Shown here: one piece after another, positions 8,732 through 16,911 of the stretch
Position numbering within the stretch: position 1 is the first letter of the stretch
Layout of the letters: the number at the start of each line of letters is the position of its first letter
Source: an uncultured Formosa sp.
GTDB taxonomy: Bacteria; Bacteroidota; Bacteroidia; Flavobacteriales; Flavobacteriaceae
Length of the DNA: 64,000 nt
Assembly: GCF_947500765.1 (NCBI RefSeq)
Contig: NZ_CANMTH010000006.1
Span: 62,001 to 126,000 of the forward strand
Direction of reading: 5' to 3'
Program-made: the position numbers and the translations under genes
Notes under the pieces: model-generated
The model's database searches: none
What the model was told of the DNA's origin: nothing
The model's input: only the letters and a program-made list of their open reading frames with translations

Positions 8732-9401
8732 ATGTTTAATTATTGATGACGAAGAATTGGCCAGAACTTTATTGGATGGCTATGTAAAAAAACTTGATTT
8801 TTTAGAATTATGTGGCAGTTTTGAAAGTCCTTTAGACGCCATGGTTACCCTAAAAAAAGAAACAATTGATGTAATCTTTCTGGACATACAAATGCCTGAT
8901 TTAAAAGGAACCGATTTTGCAAAATTGATACCTGCACATACTAAAATTATTTTTACAACAGCATATTCAGATTATGCCATTCAAGGTTTTGAACTAGACG
9001 CACTAGATTATTTATTAAAACCAATCACTTTCGAGCGTTTTTTAAAAGCCGTGAATAAACTAAAGTCAGGTACAATACAATTACCAAAACCCAAGTCTGA
9101 ATACATTACCGTTAAATCGGGTTACGATTTACATAAAATTAAATTAGAAGATATTATTTATATAGAAAGTGACAGCGAATATGTAGTGTTTCATCTTAAT
9201 GGTAGAAAAATTATGAGCTACCAATCTTTAAAATCTCTTGAAAAAACCTTACCTACATCCCTATTCTTAAGAGTACATAGATCTTATATTGTTAACACAC
9301 ATAAAGTTACAGGGTTAAAAAGTCGTGATTTATTATTAAATGACATTATGATTCCTGTAAGTGATTCGTATTACGATACTGTAAAATCACAATTGTTTTA
9401 A
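8724..9401 (+). CDS. LytTR-family response regulator
   Basis: This 225-residue protein has a receiver domain (DDE at 8-10, phosphoacceptor Asp54 in FLDIQMPDL, Lys in LLKPITF) and a LytTR DNA-binding domain from about residue 125 (YITVKSGYDLHKIKLEDIIYIE... FLRVHRSYIVN). LytTR proteins bind pairs of short direct repeats and control targets such as autolysis, metabolism or virulence genes. It overlaps the LytS-type kinase gene, forming a cognate pair. The regulon cannot be read from this window. Confidence 0.93.
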   Translation: MYKCLIIDDEELARTLLDGYVKKLDFLELCGSFESPLDAMVTLKKETIDVIFLDIQMPDLKGTDFAKLIPAHTKIIFTTAYSDYAIQGFELDALDYLLKPITFERFLKAVNKLKSGTIQLPKPKSEYITVKSGYDLHKIKLEDIIYIESDSEYVVFHLNGRKIMSYQSLKSLEKTLPTSLFLRVHRSYIVNTHKVTGLKSRDLLLNDIMIPVSDSYYDTVKSQLF

Positions 9402-9420
9402 ATGATACGTTATATTAATA

Positions 9421-10350
9421 TTAGTGTTTAATACTTTTTTTAAATCTTGAAAAGAGAACCATTTTCTTCTTTGAATTAATAAAATATACACCAGTTAATA
9501 AAACACCACCAGCAATTATAGATTGTAAACTCACATTTTCATCTAAAACATACCATCCTAATACTAAAGCTATCACCGGATTTACATAAGCAGAAGTTGC
9601 TACTTTTTCTGTAGATACTTCTTTTAAAAGAAAATTAAAAGCTGTAAAAGCGACTATACTTCCAAATAATACAAGCAAAACCATAGCCGTTTGTGCTCTT
9701 GTACTCCATTCTAACGGACTCGTCCAAGTTTCTCCTAAAGCTAAACTTCCTAACAATAAAATGGCGCCAGCAGTTAGCATTTGATACCCCGTTGTAACAA
9801 AAAAATGAGATGGCAAATTAGATTTAGACACAAAAATGCTTGCAAAACTTATCCCAATAACACAAGTAAATATAACGACTATTCCTATAGTACTTTCTCT
9901 TGTTAAACTTAAAGTGTCCTGACTAATTAGTAAATACATACCTACCATTCCGAAACCAACACCTAACAACGATTTAGGTTGTATTTTCTTACCTTGTAAT
10001 ATGCGCATTAAAAAAATAACGAATAGTGGTTGCGTGGCTACTATTAATGCTGCAAAACCGCTATCTACATATTTTAGTGCCCACACAAAAACACCATTTC
10101 CGTAAACTAGGAATAAAAAACCAGCAATAACACAATTTATAAATTGAGCTCTAGTAACTTGCATTGGAAGTTTTAAAGCTCTAGAAATAATCATAATTAA
10201 AGTTCCTGCACTTAAAAAACGAATAGCAGCTAATAAAAAAGGAGCAACTTCTGTAACTACTATTTTATTCATTAAATATGTAGATCCCCAAATAACATAA
10301 ATGGCGAAAAAAGAAAGTATAATTAGTATGCCTTTTCGAGGTTTACTCAT
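9421..10350 (-). CDS. EamA/DMT-family transporter
   Basis: This 309-residue integral membrane protein has about ten hydrophobic segments in two EamA repeats. It opens with the family motif YVIWGSTYLMNKI and has the second-repeat ending YVNPVIALVLGWYVLDENVS. DMT proteins of this type export metabolites such as amino acids (RhaT/YdcZ/RarD-like members). It faces the LytS/LytTR genes tail to tail, 19 bp apart, with no clear terminator between them. The substrate is unknown. Confidence 0.87.
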   Translation of the reverse strand: MSKPRKGILIILSFFAIYVIWGSTYLMNKIVVTEVAPFLLAAIRFLSAGTLIMIISRALKLPMQVTRAQFINCVIAGFLFLVYGNGVFVWALKYVDSGFAALIVATQPLFVIFLMRILQGKKIQPKSLLGVGFGMVGMYLLISQDTLSLTRESTIGIVVIFTCVIGISFASIFVSKSNLPSHFFVTTGYQMLTAGAILLLGSLALGETWTSPLEWSTRAQTAMVLLVLFGSIVAFTAFNFLLKEVSTEKVATSAYVNPVIALVLGWYVLDENVSLQSIIAGGVLLTGVYFINSKKKMVLFSRFKKSIKH

Positions 10351-10472
10351 AAAATAAGACTTGGGTTAATGTGAAAATTAAGTAAACAATATTATGAATA
10401 TAAAACTAAAAAGCAGTCTATTGTATCGTGAAAAAAATATTAAAAATATGAACACAAATTAACCTTTAAAAG

Positions 10473-10488
10473 AGCTATCTAGATAGCT
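10473..10488. promoter_or_regulatory. 16-bp perfect palindrome before the kinase-activator operon
   Basis: AGCTATCTAGATAGCT is its own reverse complement. It lies 98 bp before the start of the soluble kinase gene and 122 bp before the divergent EamA gene. It is a candidate operator for either; it does not resemble the palindrome at 13027-13050. Confidence 0.4.
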
Positions 10489-10586
10489 TAAAAACAATTA
10501 AATTCACTAATAACAGACTATAAAAATTTCAAATACTTAAAATATAGGCGTGATTTTTGATTAATTTTATAGATTAATTAAATTTC

Positions 10587-11678
10587 ATGAATACAACTGA
10601 ACACGCCCTACAAGAACGCATTAAAGAATTAACTTGTTTATACGAGGTTTCTTCCATAATTGCAAATGCCAATTACGAACAAATTGATGATATTTTTTAT
10701 GCCATTTCTTTTAGTTTAAAAAAAGCATTTCAGTATCCAGAACATACCGAAATTTGTATTCAGTATGATACAATATGTGTAGAAACAGGACAGACAAATT
10801 CTAATTCTCCAAAAATTACAGGACTTATAAAACTGTTTAATATTAAAAACGGGTGCATTATAGCAAGGTATTCGTCTGAAACTTTAATAGAAAATTCTTT
10901 TCTAGACGAAGAACAGCAGTTACTTAATAACGTAGCCTTAAAATTAGGAAACTTATTAGAGCGTTTTCAAATTATAAAAAATGAAGCCTCTTTAAAACGC
11001 CAAATGGAACGTAACGATCGTTTAAATATTTTAGGGGAAATTACCGCTGGAATTGCTCACGAATTAAACACGCCACTTGCCAATATTCTTGGTTTTGCAG
11101 AATTATTACAACCAAAAATAACAAATGCAGAAGAATCCAAAGATTTAAATAAAATTATTAATAGTGCAATGTATGCACGAGAAGTTGTAAAAAAACTCAT
11201 GTTTTTTGCTTGTGAAATGCCTCAAGAAATGGTCACGGTAAACATTGTGCCTGTCATTAAAGATGCTTTAGGTTTATTGGAACCTAGTTTCAGAAAAAAT
11301 CAAGTAAAATATATAGTAAAAATAGACAGTCAGGAAATTAATATTAAAGTCGATACAATTCAACTAACTCAGATTATTTTCAATTTAATAATAAATGCCA
11401 TTTACTATTCTAAACCAAGCGATTTAGTCACGATTGAAGTGATTGAAACCAAACAAAACATGTGTTTAAAAATAACCGATCAAGGAGAAGGTGTTTCTAA
11501 TGAAAACTTAGATAAAATTTTTCAACCCTTCTTTACAACTAAACCTGTTGGATGCGGTACTGGCTTAGGTTTAAGCGTAGTTCATGGTATAGTAGCAAGC
11601 CACAAAGGCACTATTTTTGTTGAAAACAATACACCTAAAGGAGCGTCATTTATTGTTAATTTACCAAAACATCATTAA
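10587..11678 (+). CDS. Soluble histidine kinase, partner of the sigma-54 activator
   Basis: This 363-residue kinase has no membrane segment. Residues 1-130 form an N-terminal sensor-like region (GAF-like from its size and pattern, low certainty). A short coiled coil leads to the H-box GEITAGIAHELNTPLANILG (His158), and then a HATPase domain with NLIINAIYY, DQGEGVSNENLDKIFQPFFTTKPVGCGTGLGLSVVHGIV. The catalytic half is NtrB-like. Being cytoplasmic, it must read an internal signal. The activator gene follows after 2 bp, so the two form a two-component system. Confidence 0.9.
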   Translation: MNTTEHALQERIKELTCLYEVSSIIANANYEQIDDIFYAISFSLKKAFQYPEHTEICIQYDTICVETGQTNSNSPKITGLIKLFNIKNGCIIARYSSETLIENSFLDEEQQLLNNVALKLGNLLERFQIIKNEASLKRQMERNDRLNILGEITAGIAHELNTPLANILGFAELLQPKITNAEESKDLNKIINSAMYAREVVKKLMFFACEMPQEMVTVNIVPVIKDALGLLEPSFRKNQVKYIVKIDSQEINIKVDTIQLTQIIFNLIINAIYYSKPSDLVTIEVIETKQNMCLKITDQGEGVSNENLDKIFQPFFTTKPVGCGTGLGLSVVHGIVASHKGTIFVENNTPKGASFIVNLPKHH

Positions 11679-11680
11679 TC

Positions 11681-13009
11681 ATGGGCCTATTAAAAGAAAA
11701 CATATTACTTGTAGATGATGATATTCATATCTTAGAATTACTTCAGCGTCACTTACAAGCTTTACAATACCATACTTTTAAAGCTTTATCGGTAAAAGAG
11801 GCTGTTACCATTTTAAAAGACACTAAAATTGATGTGTTAATTACAGACTTAAATATGCCTGAAATTGATGGTTTCGAACTCTTAAAATTTACATCAGAGC
11901 ATTACCCAAAAACAGGAAAACTAGTCATAACAGGCTTCCCTTCTATTCAAGATTCATTAACCGTAATAAAATCTGGAGTGGTTGAATATTTGACTAAACC
12001 ATTTACTAAAAATGAATTAATTAATGCTTTAAATAAAACCTTAGCACAAAATAAATATCAGTCTTCAAACAATAAAAAAATCAACATTTTAACTGATGGA
12101 ACCTATGGTGAAATTATAGGAAAATCTACCGGTATAAAACATGTTATTCAACTTATAGAACGAGTAAAAAACAATAAAGCAACTGTGTTTATTTCTGGCG
12201 AAAGTGGTACAGGAAAAGAACTTGTAGCGCGTTCTATTCATTACCAAGGTCAGTTTTCTAAAGGCCCTTTTATAGCTGTAAATTGTGGTGGTATACCAGA
12301 AAACCTTCTAGAAGCAGAACTCTTTGGTTATGTAAAAGGTGCCTTCACGGGAGCAGATACTAATAGAAACGGATTTTTTCAAGCGGCCAATGGTGGTACT
12401 ATTTTTTTAGATGAAATAGGCAATGCTTCATTAGCTGTACAATCGCGATTACTTCGTGTGCTTCAGGAAAAAGAAGTAATAAAAGTAGGGGCTCAAAAGG
12501 CTGAAAAAATAGATTTAAGAATTATTACAGCAACTAATAGTAATCTTAAAGAGATGATAAAAAACAAATCATTCAGAGAAGATTTATATTATCGTTTAAC
12601 CGTTGTTGAGATTGATGTGCCACCGCTAAGAAATAGACCGGAAGATATATCGCTTCTAGCAGATAAATTTTTATATAAATACGGACTAGAATATAAAGAC
12701 AGAATTGCAAAAATGGATCCTGATGTTATTCCTATTTTAGAACGTTATAATTGGCCTGGTAATATTAGAGAGTTAGAAAACATATTGCAACGTGCAATTA
12801 TATTAAGTGATAAAACGGTAACCGTAGAAGTGTTACCTGAATCTTTAAAATATAATATCTCTTTTTCTGAATCCCATTTTATTCCGCTTAAAGACATGGA
12901 AAAACAATATATTTTAAAAGTACTTCGTGCTTGTAATAACAATAAAACAAGAGCAGCAGAATTACTTCAAATTAATAGAAAAACGTTAAGAGAAAAGCTA
13001 AAAGATTAA
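11681..13009 (+). CDS. NtrC-family sigma-54-dependent response regulator
   Basis: This 442-residue protein has the full NtrC layout: receiver domain (DDD at 12-14, phosphoacceptor Asp56 in LITDLNMPEIDG), AAA+ domain with Walker A GESGTGKE, the sigma-54 contact loop GAFTGA and Walker B GGTIFLDEIGN, then a Fis-type helix-turn-helix (NNNKTRAAELLQINRKTLREKLK). Such proteins bind upstream palindromes and remodel RNA polymerase-sigma-54. Its own gene is followed by a palindrome, a terminator and a sigma-54 promoter, which makes the downstream operon its likely target. Confidence 0.95.
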   Translation: MGLLKENILLVDDDIHILELLQRHLQALQYHTFKALSVKEAVTILKDTKIDVLITDLNMPEIDGFELLKFTSEHYPKTGKLVITGFPSIQDSLTVIKSGVVEYLTKPFTKNELINALNKTLAQNKYQSSNNKKINILTDGTYGEIIGKSTGIKHVIQLIERVKNNKATVFISGESGTGKELVARSIHYQGQFSKGPFIAVNCGGIPENLLEAELFGYVKGAFTGADTNRNGFFQAANGGTIFLDEIGNASLAVQSRLLRVLQEKEVIKVGAQKAEKIDLRIITATNSNLKEMIKNKSFREDLYYRLTVVEIDVPPLRNRPEDISLLADKFLYKYGLEYKDRIAKMDPDVIPILERYNWPGNIRELENILQRAIILSDKTVTVEVLPESLKYNISFSESHFIPLKDMEKQYILKVLRACNNNKTRAAELLQINRKTLREKLKD

Positions 13010-13026
13010 TAGTCTTGTTTTGGTTA

Positions 13027-13050
13027 AAAATTACTCGTACGGGTAATTTT
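13027..13050. promoter_or_regulatory. Palindrome, candidate activator-binding site
   Basis: The arms AAAATTAC (13027-13034) and GTAATTTT (13043-13050) flank the self-complementary core CGTACG (13036-13041). Only positions 13035 and 13042 break the symmetry. The centre is about 145 bp before the predicted start of the sigma-54 transcript, the usual distance for an enhancer-binding site. It has no T run, which argues against a terminator. Confidence 0.55.
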
Positions 13051-13091
13051 GTACCAGTCACATAAAATTGTAGTCTTATTATTTTTACACA

Positions 13092-13126
13092 AAACCCCTT
13101 TAAAAACAAGTGTTTTAAAGGGGTTT
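13092..13126 (+). terminator. Terminator after the activator gene
   Basis: A 14-bp perfect stem (AAACCCCTTTAAAA / TTTTAAAGGGGTTT) with a 7-nt loop is followed by a T-rich tract. It separates the kinase-activator operon from the sigma-54 operon. Confidence 0.9.
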
Positions 13127-13156
13127 CTTCTTTTTGTTCTAGCCTTAAAATGGTAA

Positions 13157-13172
13157 TGGCATAACACTTGCC
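13157..13172 (+). promoter_or_regulatory. Sigma-54 (-24/-12) promoter
   Basis: TGGCATAACACTTGCC matches the sigma-54 consensus TGGCAYRNNNNTTGCW at every defined base but the last. GG (13158-13159) and GC (13170-13171) have the required 10-bp spacing. The predicted transcript start is near 13183, about 20 nt before the first gene of the operon. Confidence 0.85.
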
Positions 13173-13202
13173 TTTACCTTATTACAAATAGAATTATACA
13201 CT

Positions 13203-13373
13203 ATGAAAAAAACAATATATAGTATCTGTACAGAATGTGTGCATTGTAATGCTTGTGTTTTAACCACACAAAAAGAAAAAGTGTCGTCGTGTAGTGAGTT
13301 CGAAAGTGCACTCTTCTTAGAGATGGCAAACAGACCAAAACAAAAAACTAAAACAACTGATCCATGTTATTAA
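13203..13373 (+). CDS. Small Cys-rich protein, first gene of the sigma-54 operon
   Basis: This 56-residue protein is not a known family to me. It carries C9-x2-C12-x2-C15-x2-C18 (CTECVHCNAC) plus Cys30 and a near-terminal Cys55. The spacing resembles, but is not identical to, the C-x2-C-x2-C-x3-C of ferredoxins, so it may bind an Fe-S cluster or zinc. It has no signal peptide. The evidence that it is real is positional: it begins about 20 nt after the predicted sigma-54 start point, and the GDH gene follows 22 bp later on the same strand. Confidence 0.7.
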   Translation: MKKTIYSICTECVHCNACVLTTQKEKVSSCSEFESALFLEMANRPKQKTKTTDPCY

Positions 13374-13395
13374 TTTCAGTTTTAAATATTTTAAT

Positions 13396-14691
13396 ATGAT
13401 TACAAAAGATATACAATTACCAGTAAAAAAAAACGAGTCAGGTATGGTTGCAAACGTGATTGAACAGTTTAATAAAGCAGCCGACCACATCTATTTAAAC
13501 CCGAATATTCGACGCATTCTAAATGTGACTAATAATGAAATCATCATCCATTTTCCTGTAAAAATGGATAATGGTGATGTAGAAATTATTACCGGATATC
13601 GTGTGCAACACAATAATGCATTAGGTCCATACAAAGGTGGGTTACGATATCATGAAACTGTAGATATTGATGCAGCAAAAGCTTTAGCCATGTGGATGAC
13701 TTGGAAAACATCTTTGGCGGGCTTACCATATGGAGGAGCTAAAGGAGGAATAAAAATTAACCCAAAACTATATTCTCAATCAGAATTGGAACGTATTACA
13801 CGTCGTTTTACATATGCATTAGGAGATAACATCGGACCAGAGCACGACATTCCTGCTCCCGATGTAAATACAAATGCACAAACAATGGCCTGGATTGCAG
13901 ATACATATATGTCTACTAAAAGCCCTTCCGAGCGTTCAAGATACCAGCACGTAGTTACGGGAAAACCTGTAGGTTCTGGAGGTATTGAAGGCCGTGATCG
14001 TTCTACAGGATACGGGGTGTTTTTAACCATTAAATTATGGGCTGAAAAACAACAGGTATCACTTAAAGGTAAAACTTTTATTGTTCAAGGTTTTGGAAAT
14101 GTAGGGTATTGGGCATCTTATTTTATGGAACAAGAAGGAGCCGTATTAATTGGTGTTCAAGATGCATTTGCAAGTATTTACAAATCAGAAGGCTTAAACG
14201 TTAAACAACTTCAAACACATGTTACAAATAATGAAGGAAGCGTTAATAATTTTGCAGATTCAATAGCAATTGCTAAGGAAGATTTCTTCGGAATAGACTG
14301 TGACATTATAATTCCTGCTGCCTTAGGAAATCAAATTACAGCAGACAATGCACATAAAATTAAAGCTAAACTTATTGCTGAAGGAGCAAACGGCCCTACA
14401 AATGTAGAAGGAGAACGAATACTATTAGAAAACGGCGTAGAAATTATTCCAGACATACTTTGTAATTCTGGTGGTGTAATAGGAAGTTATTTTGAATGGC
14501 TACAAAACAGAAACGGTGAACTTTGGCATATGGACGAAGTGATTCTTAAACTTGAAAAAGTACTTAAAGGATCTTTTAATAGAGTATATGATTATGCTCT
14601 AACAGAAGGCGTAGACACACGTACAGCAGCATTTTGTTTAGCAATTCAGCGAATCGAAAAAGCATATATACAACGTGGAATTTTTCCATAA
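13396..14691 (+). CDS. gdhA: Glutamate dehydrogenase (Glu/Leu/Phe/Val family)
   Basis: This 431-residue enzyme shows the dinucleotide-dependent glutamate dehydrogenase signature: GPYKGGLRYHETVDIDAAKALAMWMTWKTSLAGLPYGGAKGGI, including the catalytic Lys in GGAKGG, and a Rossmann motif VQGFGNVG. It interconverts glutamate with 2-oxoglutarate and ammonium. The length suits the hexameric small-subunit type. It is the second gene of the sigma-54 operon, so it is likely under the NtrC-type activator. Whether it works in assimilation or in glutamate breakdown, and with NAD or NADP, cannot be settled by eye. The symbol is by family. Confidence 0.9.
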   Translation: MITKDIQLPVKKNESGMVANVIEQFNKAADHIYLNPNIRRILNVTNNEIIIHFPVKMDNGDVEIITGYRVQHNNALGPYKGGLRYHETVDIDAAKALAMWMTWKTSLAGLPYGGAKGGIKINPKLYSQSELERITRRFTYALGDNIGPEHDIPAPDVNTNAQTMAWIADTYMSTKSPSERSRYQHVVTGKPVGSGGIEGRDRSTGYGVFLTIKLWAEKQQVSLKGKTFIVQGFGNVGYWASYFMEQEGAVLIGVQDAFASIYKSEGLNVKQLQTHVTNNEGSVNNFADSIAIAKEDFFGIDCDIIIPAALGNQITADNAHKIKAKLIAEGANGPTNVEGERILLENGVEIIPDILCNSGGVIGSYFEWLQNRNGELWHMDEVILKLEKVLKGSFNRVYDYALTEGVDTRTAAFCLAIQRIEKAYIQRGIFP

Positions 14692-14704
14692 TAAAAAAAT
14701 TAAA

Positions 14705-15121
14705 ATGAAATACGGAAAATTAATTCTAGAAAAAAAAGAGTATGTGTTTTTAAAACGCATACTTAACCTTACGGGGTATTCTAAAGATATTGAAACAAAA
14801 AAATCATTACAAAAATTAAGTCATGAACTCCTAGAAGCAGATATTGTAGATCTGGAAGCTATGCCAAATGATGTTATTCGTTTTAACAGTATTGTTACGG
14901 TAGAGCAAGGTAATTGGCAGAAAACAATACAAATTGTTATTCCGCAAAATAAAGACTTTAAACAAAATAAAATTTCAATTCTTACACCAATGGGTTCTGC
15001 CCTATTTGGGTATGCCGAAGGTGATTATATTACTTGGGAATTTCCTAATGGGACTAAAGAATTAAAAATTGTAACCGTAGAACAAGAATACAACTATAGT
15101 GGTTTAGACATTGTAATTTAA
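14705..15121 (+). CDS. Rnk/GreA-B-family RNA polymerase-binding protein
   Basis: I prefer the ATG at 14705 (138 residues, MKYGKLILEKK) to one at 14675 that overlaps the GDH gene. The N-terminal 55 residues are helical and short. The C-terminal half has the GreA/B FKBP-like pattern: VTVEQGNWQKTIQIVIPQ, SILTPMGSALFGYAEGDYITWEFPNG. A short coiled coil is typical for Rnk, which binds RNA polymerase without cleavage activity, rather than for GreA. It is the third gene of the sigma-54 operon and could modulate transcription when the operon is on. Confidence 0.82.
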   Translation: MKYGKLILEKKEYVFLKRILNLTGYSKDIETKKSLQKLSHELLEADIVDLEAMPNDVIRFNSIVTVEQGNWQKTIQIVIPQNKDFKQNKISILTPMGSALFGYAEGDYITWEFPNGTKELKIVTVEQEYNYSGLDIVI

Positions 15122-15477
15122 TGCTTATGAATGTATATTATTTAGACATCAACAGGAGTTATACGCAGCAACAAAGTGCTCGAGAGTTAGAATTTTGGAT
15201 TATACATTTAAAAAATATTAAGAAAGAATTAGACCTTTTTTATTCTGAAATAAATCAGACTAAACATCTTTTAATAGAGAAGGCTATTTTATTACAAACT
15301 TCTAAAATCAATTCCATTTTAAAAGCAATTCAAAATTATAAAGAATTCAGAGATTGGATGCATAATGATAATTTACAAAATAGCATGGCTTTTATGTATG
15401 AACATAACAAACACAAAAACAAGTATTTACAACTAACAAAAGAATATAAAATATTTAGATCTAAACTTACACAATAA
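15121..15477 (+). CDS. Small coiled-coil protein A of the sigma-54 operon
   Basis: This 118-residue protein has no recognised family. It is predicted to be mostly helical, with a coiled-coil-like middle (ELEFWIIHLKNIKKELDLF, then KAILLQTSKINSILKAIQNYKEF). The start codon overlaps the Rnk-like stop codon (TAATG), a sign of translational coupling. Its C-terminus, YLQLTKEYKIF, resembles YILLTKEYRAL of the next gene, and both have an E...W...L...E pattern near the N-terminus, so the two look like diverged duplicates. There is no signal peptide or membrane segment. Confidence 0.75.
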   Translation: MLMNVYYLDINRSYTQQQSARELEFWIIHLKNIKKELDLFYSEINQTKHLLIEKAILLQTSKINSILKAIQNYKEFRDWMHNDNLQNSMAFMYEHNKHKNKYLQLTKEYKIFRSKLTQ

Positions 15478-15488
15478 TAACAAATTCA

Positions 15489-15896
15489 ATGTTCCAATCT
15501 AATCCTATAAATACGCAAATGCATTATAAAGTAGATGAAAATAGACGCCTGTTTATAAAAAAAGACATTCAAGAAATTTCGCAATGGACAGACGACTTAG
15601 AATACAAAAACATAGAAATTAATGCGTTTAGTATGCTAAACAGACAACTTATAATGAGTGAAAAAATTCAACAATCAATTCAACAGTTTAGACGTCGTAA
15701 TACACTTACTATGGGAGAATTGTGTAAATACGAACAACATTTACGTCAAGAATTAGAATTTGGAAAAAATGAATATGATATAAATCGCGCTAAGCTTCAC
15801 GAAAAGAGACGCGTTGAATATATCTTACTCACAAAAGAATATCGTGCACTTAAAACAGATATTTATAATCAATTAACACAGTACAAACGTAAATAA
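15489..15896 (+). CDS. Small coiled-coil protein B of the sigma-54 operon
   Basis: This 135-residue protein has no recognised family and is the last gene of the operon, 11 bp after its likely paralogue. It is highly charged and helical (QQSIQQFRRRNTLTMGELCKYEQHLRQELEFGKNEYD). Shared elements with the previous gene are IQEISQW near residue 30 and YILLTKEYRALK near 115. It is probably cytoplasmic. A role in the same stress or nitrogen response is inferred only from operon membership. Confidence 0.75.
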   Translation: MFQSNPINTQMHYKVDENRRLFIKKDIQEISQWTDDLEYKNIEINAFSMLNRQLIMSEKIQQSIQQFRRRNTLTMGELCKYEQHLRQELEFGKNEYDINRAKLHEKRRVEYILLTKEYRALKTDIYNQLTQYKRK

Positions 15897-15912
15897 TTAA
15901 AATAACCTTAGA

Positions 15913-16815
15913 CTAAGATTTAGCTTTTTCAAGTGCTAATTTCTTAGTCTTTTTTCCTTTATAAATAATATTTGCAATTAGTGAAGCAATGATTAATAAA
16001 ATACCAAATAGCGACCAAAACGGATAAGATTCATTAAAGATTGTAATTCCTAAAATCATTGTAAAAATAACTTCAACATATTTAATAGGTGCAACTTGAT
16101 TGGTTTGTGCATTCTGGAATGCTTTGGTCATTAATAACTGTCCAAAATACCCAAACACACCAAGTAATCCTAAAAATAACCATTGTAAACCTACTGGGGT
16201 TACCCAGTTATTAATAGTTAGTAATCCTCCAACTATTGTCGAAATAATCATAAAATAATTCACAACAACAACAGGATGTTCCGACTTACCTATTTTACTA
16301 ATTATAATATATACTAATCCGCTAAATACAGCTGCAATAAGGATTAAAGTTAGTCCAAAGGTATCTAAATCAGAATCAAACCCTTTCAAAATAACAACAC
16401 CTAAAAAAGCTAGAACAAAGAATATCCATTGTAACGGGAATATCTTTTCTTTTAAAATTAATACTGCAAAAATAGCAGCGAAAATAGGTGCTAAATATCT
16501 TAATGAAACGGCTGTACCAATAGGTAAATACTTAGTAGACATGAAAAATAAAGACATGGATGTTACACCAACAATACCTCTTAAAATCAGTAATTTATTA
16601 TTTTTACCAACTAATGGAATCTTATTTTTTAATAAATATCCAAAAGTAAAAAACAACGATCCTAACGATCTAAAAAACACAATTTGAAAAGCCCCAATAT
16701 TATCTAAATATTTTACAGCGCCGTTCATACATGCAAAAGCTAAAGTACTTAGCAGCATTAATTTTATGGAATCTTTTAATTGCATATTGCTAGATCGTTT
16801 AATTTCAGAATTCAT
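15913..16815 (-). CDS. EamA/DMT-family transporter
   Basis: This 300-residue membrane protein has about ten hydrophobic segments in two EamA halves (LSTLAFACMNGAVKYL; second half YVEVIFTMILGITIFNESYPFWSL). It ends in a lysine-rich tail (KGKKTKKLALEKAKS). Members export small metabolites such as S-adenosylmethionine or amino acids; the pattern MKLxDSxKxMLLSTLAFACMN is common in SAM- or RhaT-like clades, but I would not assign a substrate. It is convergent with the sigma-54 operon, with only 16 bp between the genes. Confidence 0.85.
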   Translation of the reverse strand: MNSEIKRSSNMQLKDSIKLMLLSTLAFACMNGAVKYLDNIGAFQIVFFRSLGSLFFTFGYLLKNKIPLVGKNNKLLILRGIVGVTSMSLFFMSTKYLPIGTAVSLRYLAPIFAAIFAVLILKEKIFPLQWIFFVLAFLGVVILKGFDSDLDTFGLTLILIAAVFSGLVYIIISKIGKSEHPVVVVNYFMIISTIVGGLLTINNWVTPVGLQWLFLGLLGVFGYFGQLLMTKAFQNAQTNQVAPIKYVEVIFTMILGITIFNESYPFWSLFGILLIIASLIANIIYKGKKTKKLALEKAKS

Positions 16816-16838
16816 TCAATTCTAAAAATTTGAAGTCG

Positions 16839-16846
16839 CAAAAATA
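16839..16846 (-). promoter_or_regulatory. -7 element of the EamA gene
   Basis: The minus strand reads TATTTTTG, a match to TAnnTTTG, 23 nt before the start codon. I saw no good -33 TTG. Confidence 0.45.
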
Positions 16847-16911
16847 TACATTTATCAGAAGAATTATATCTTAAAGCTATACGATTTCGTTATACTAAAT
16901 ATTTATACAAT

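Noticed and set aside
13027..13050. Palindrome after the activator gene as a terminator
   Set aside because: No T run follows, and a much stronger terminator lies at 13092-13126.
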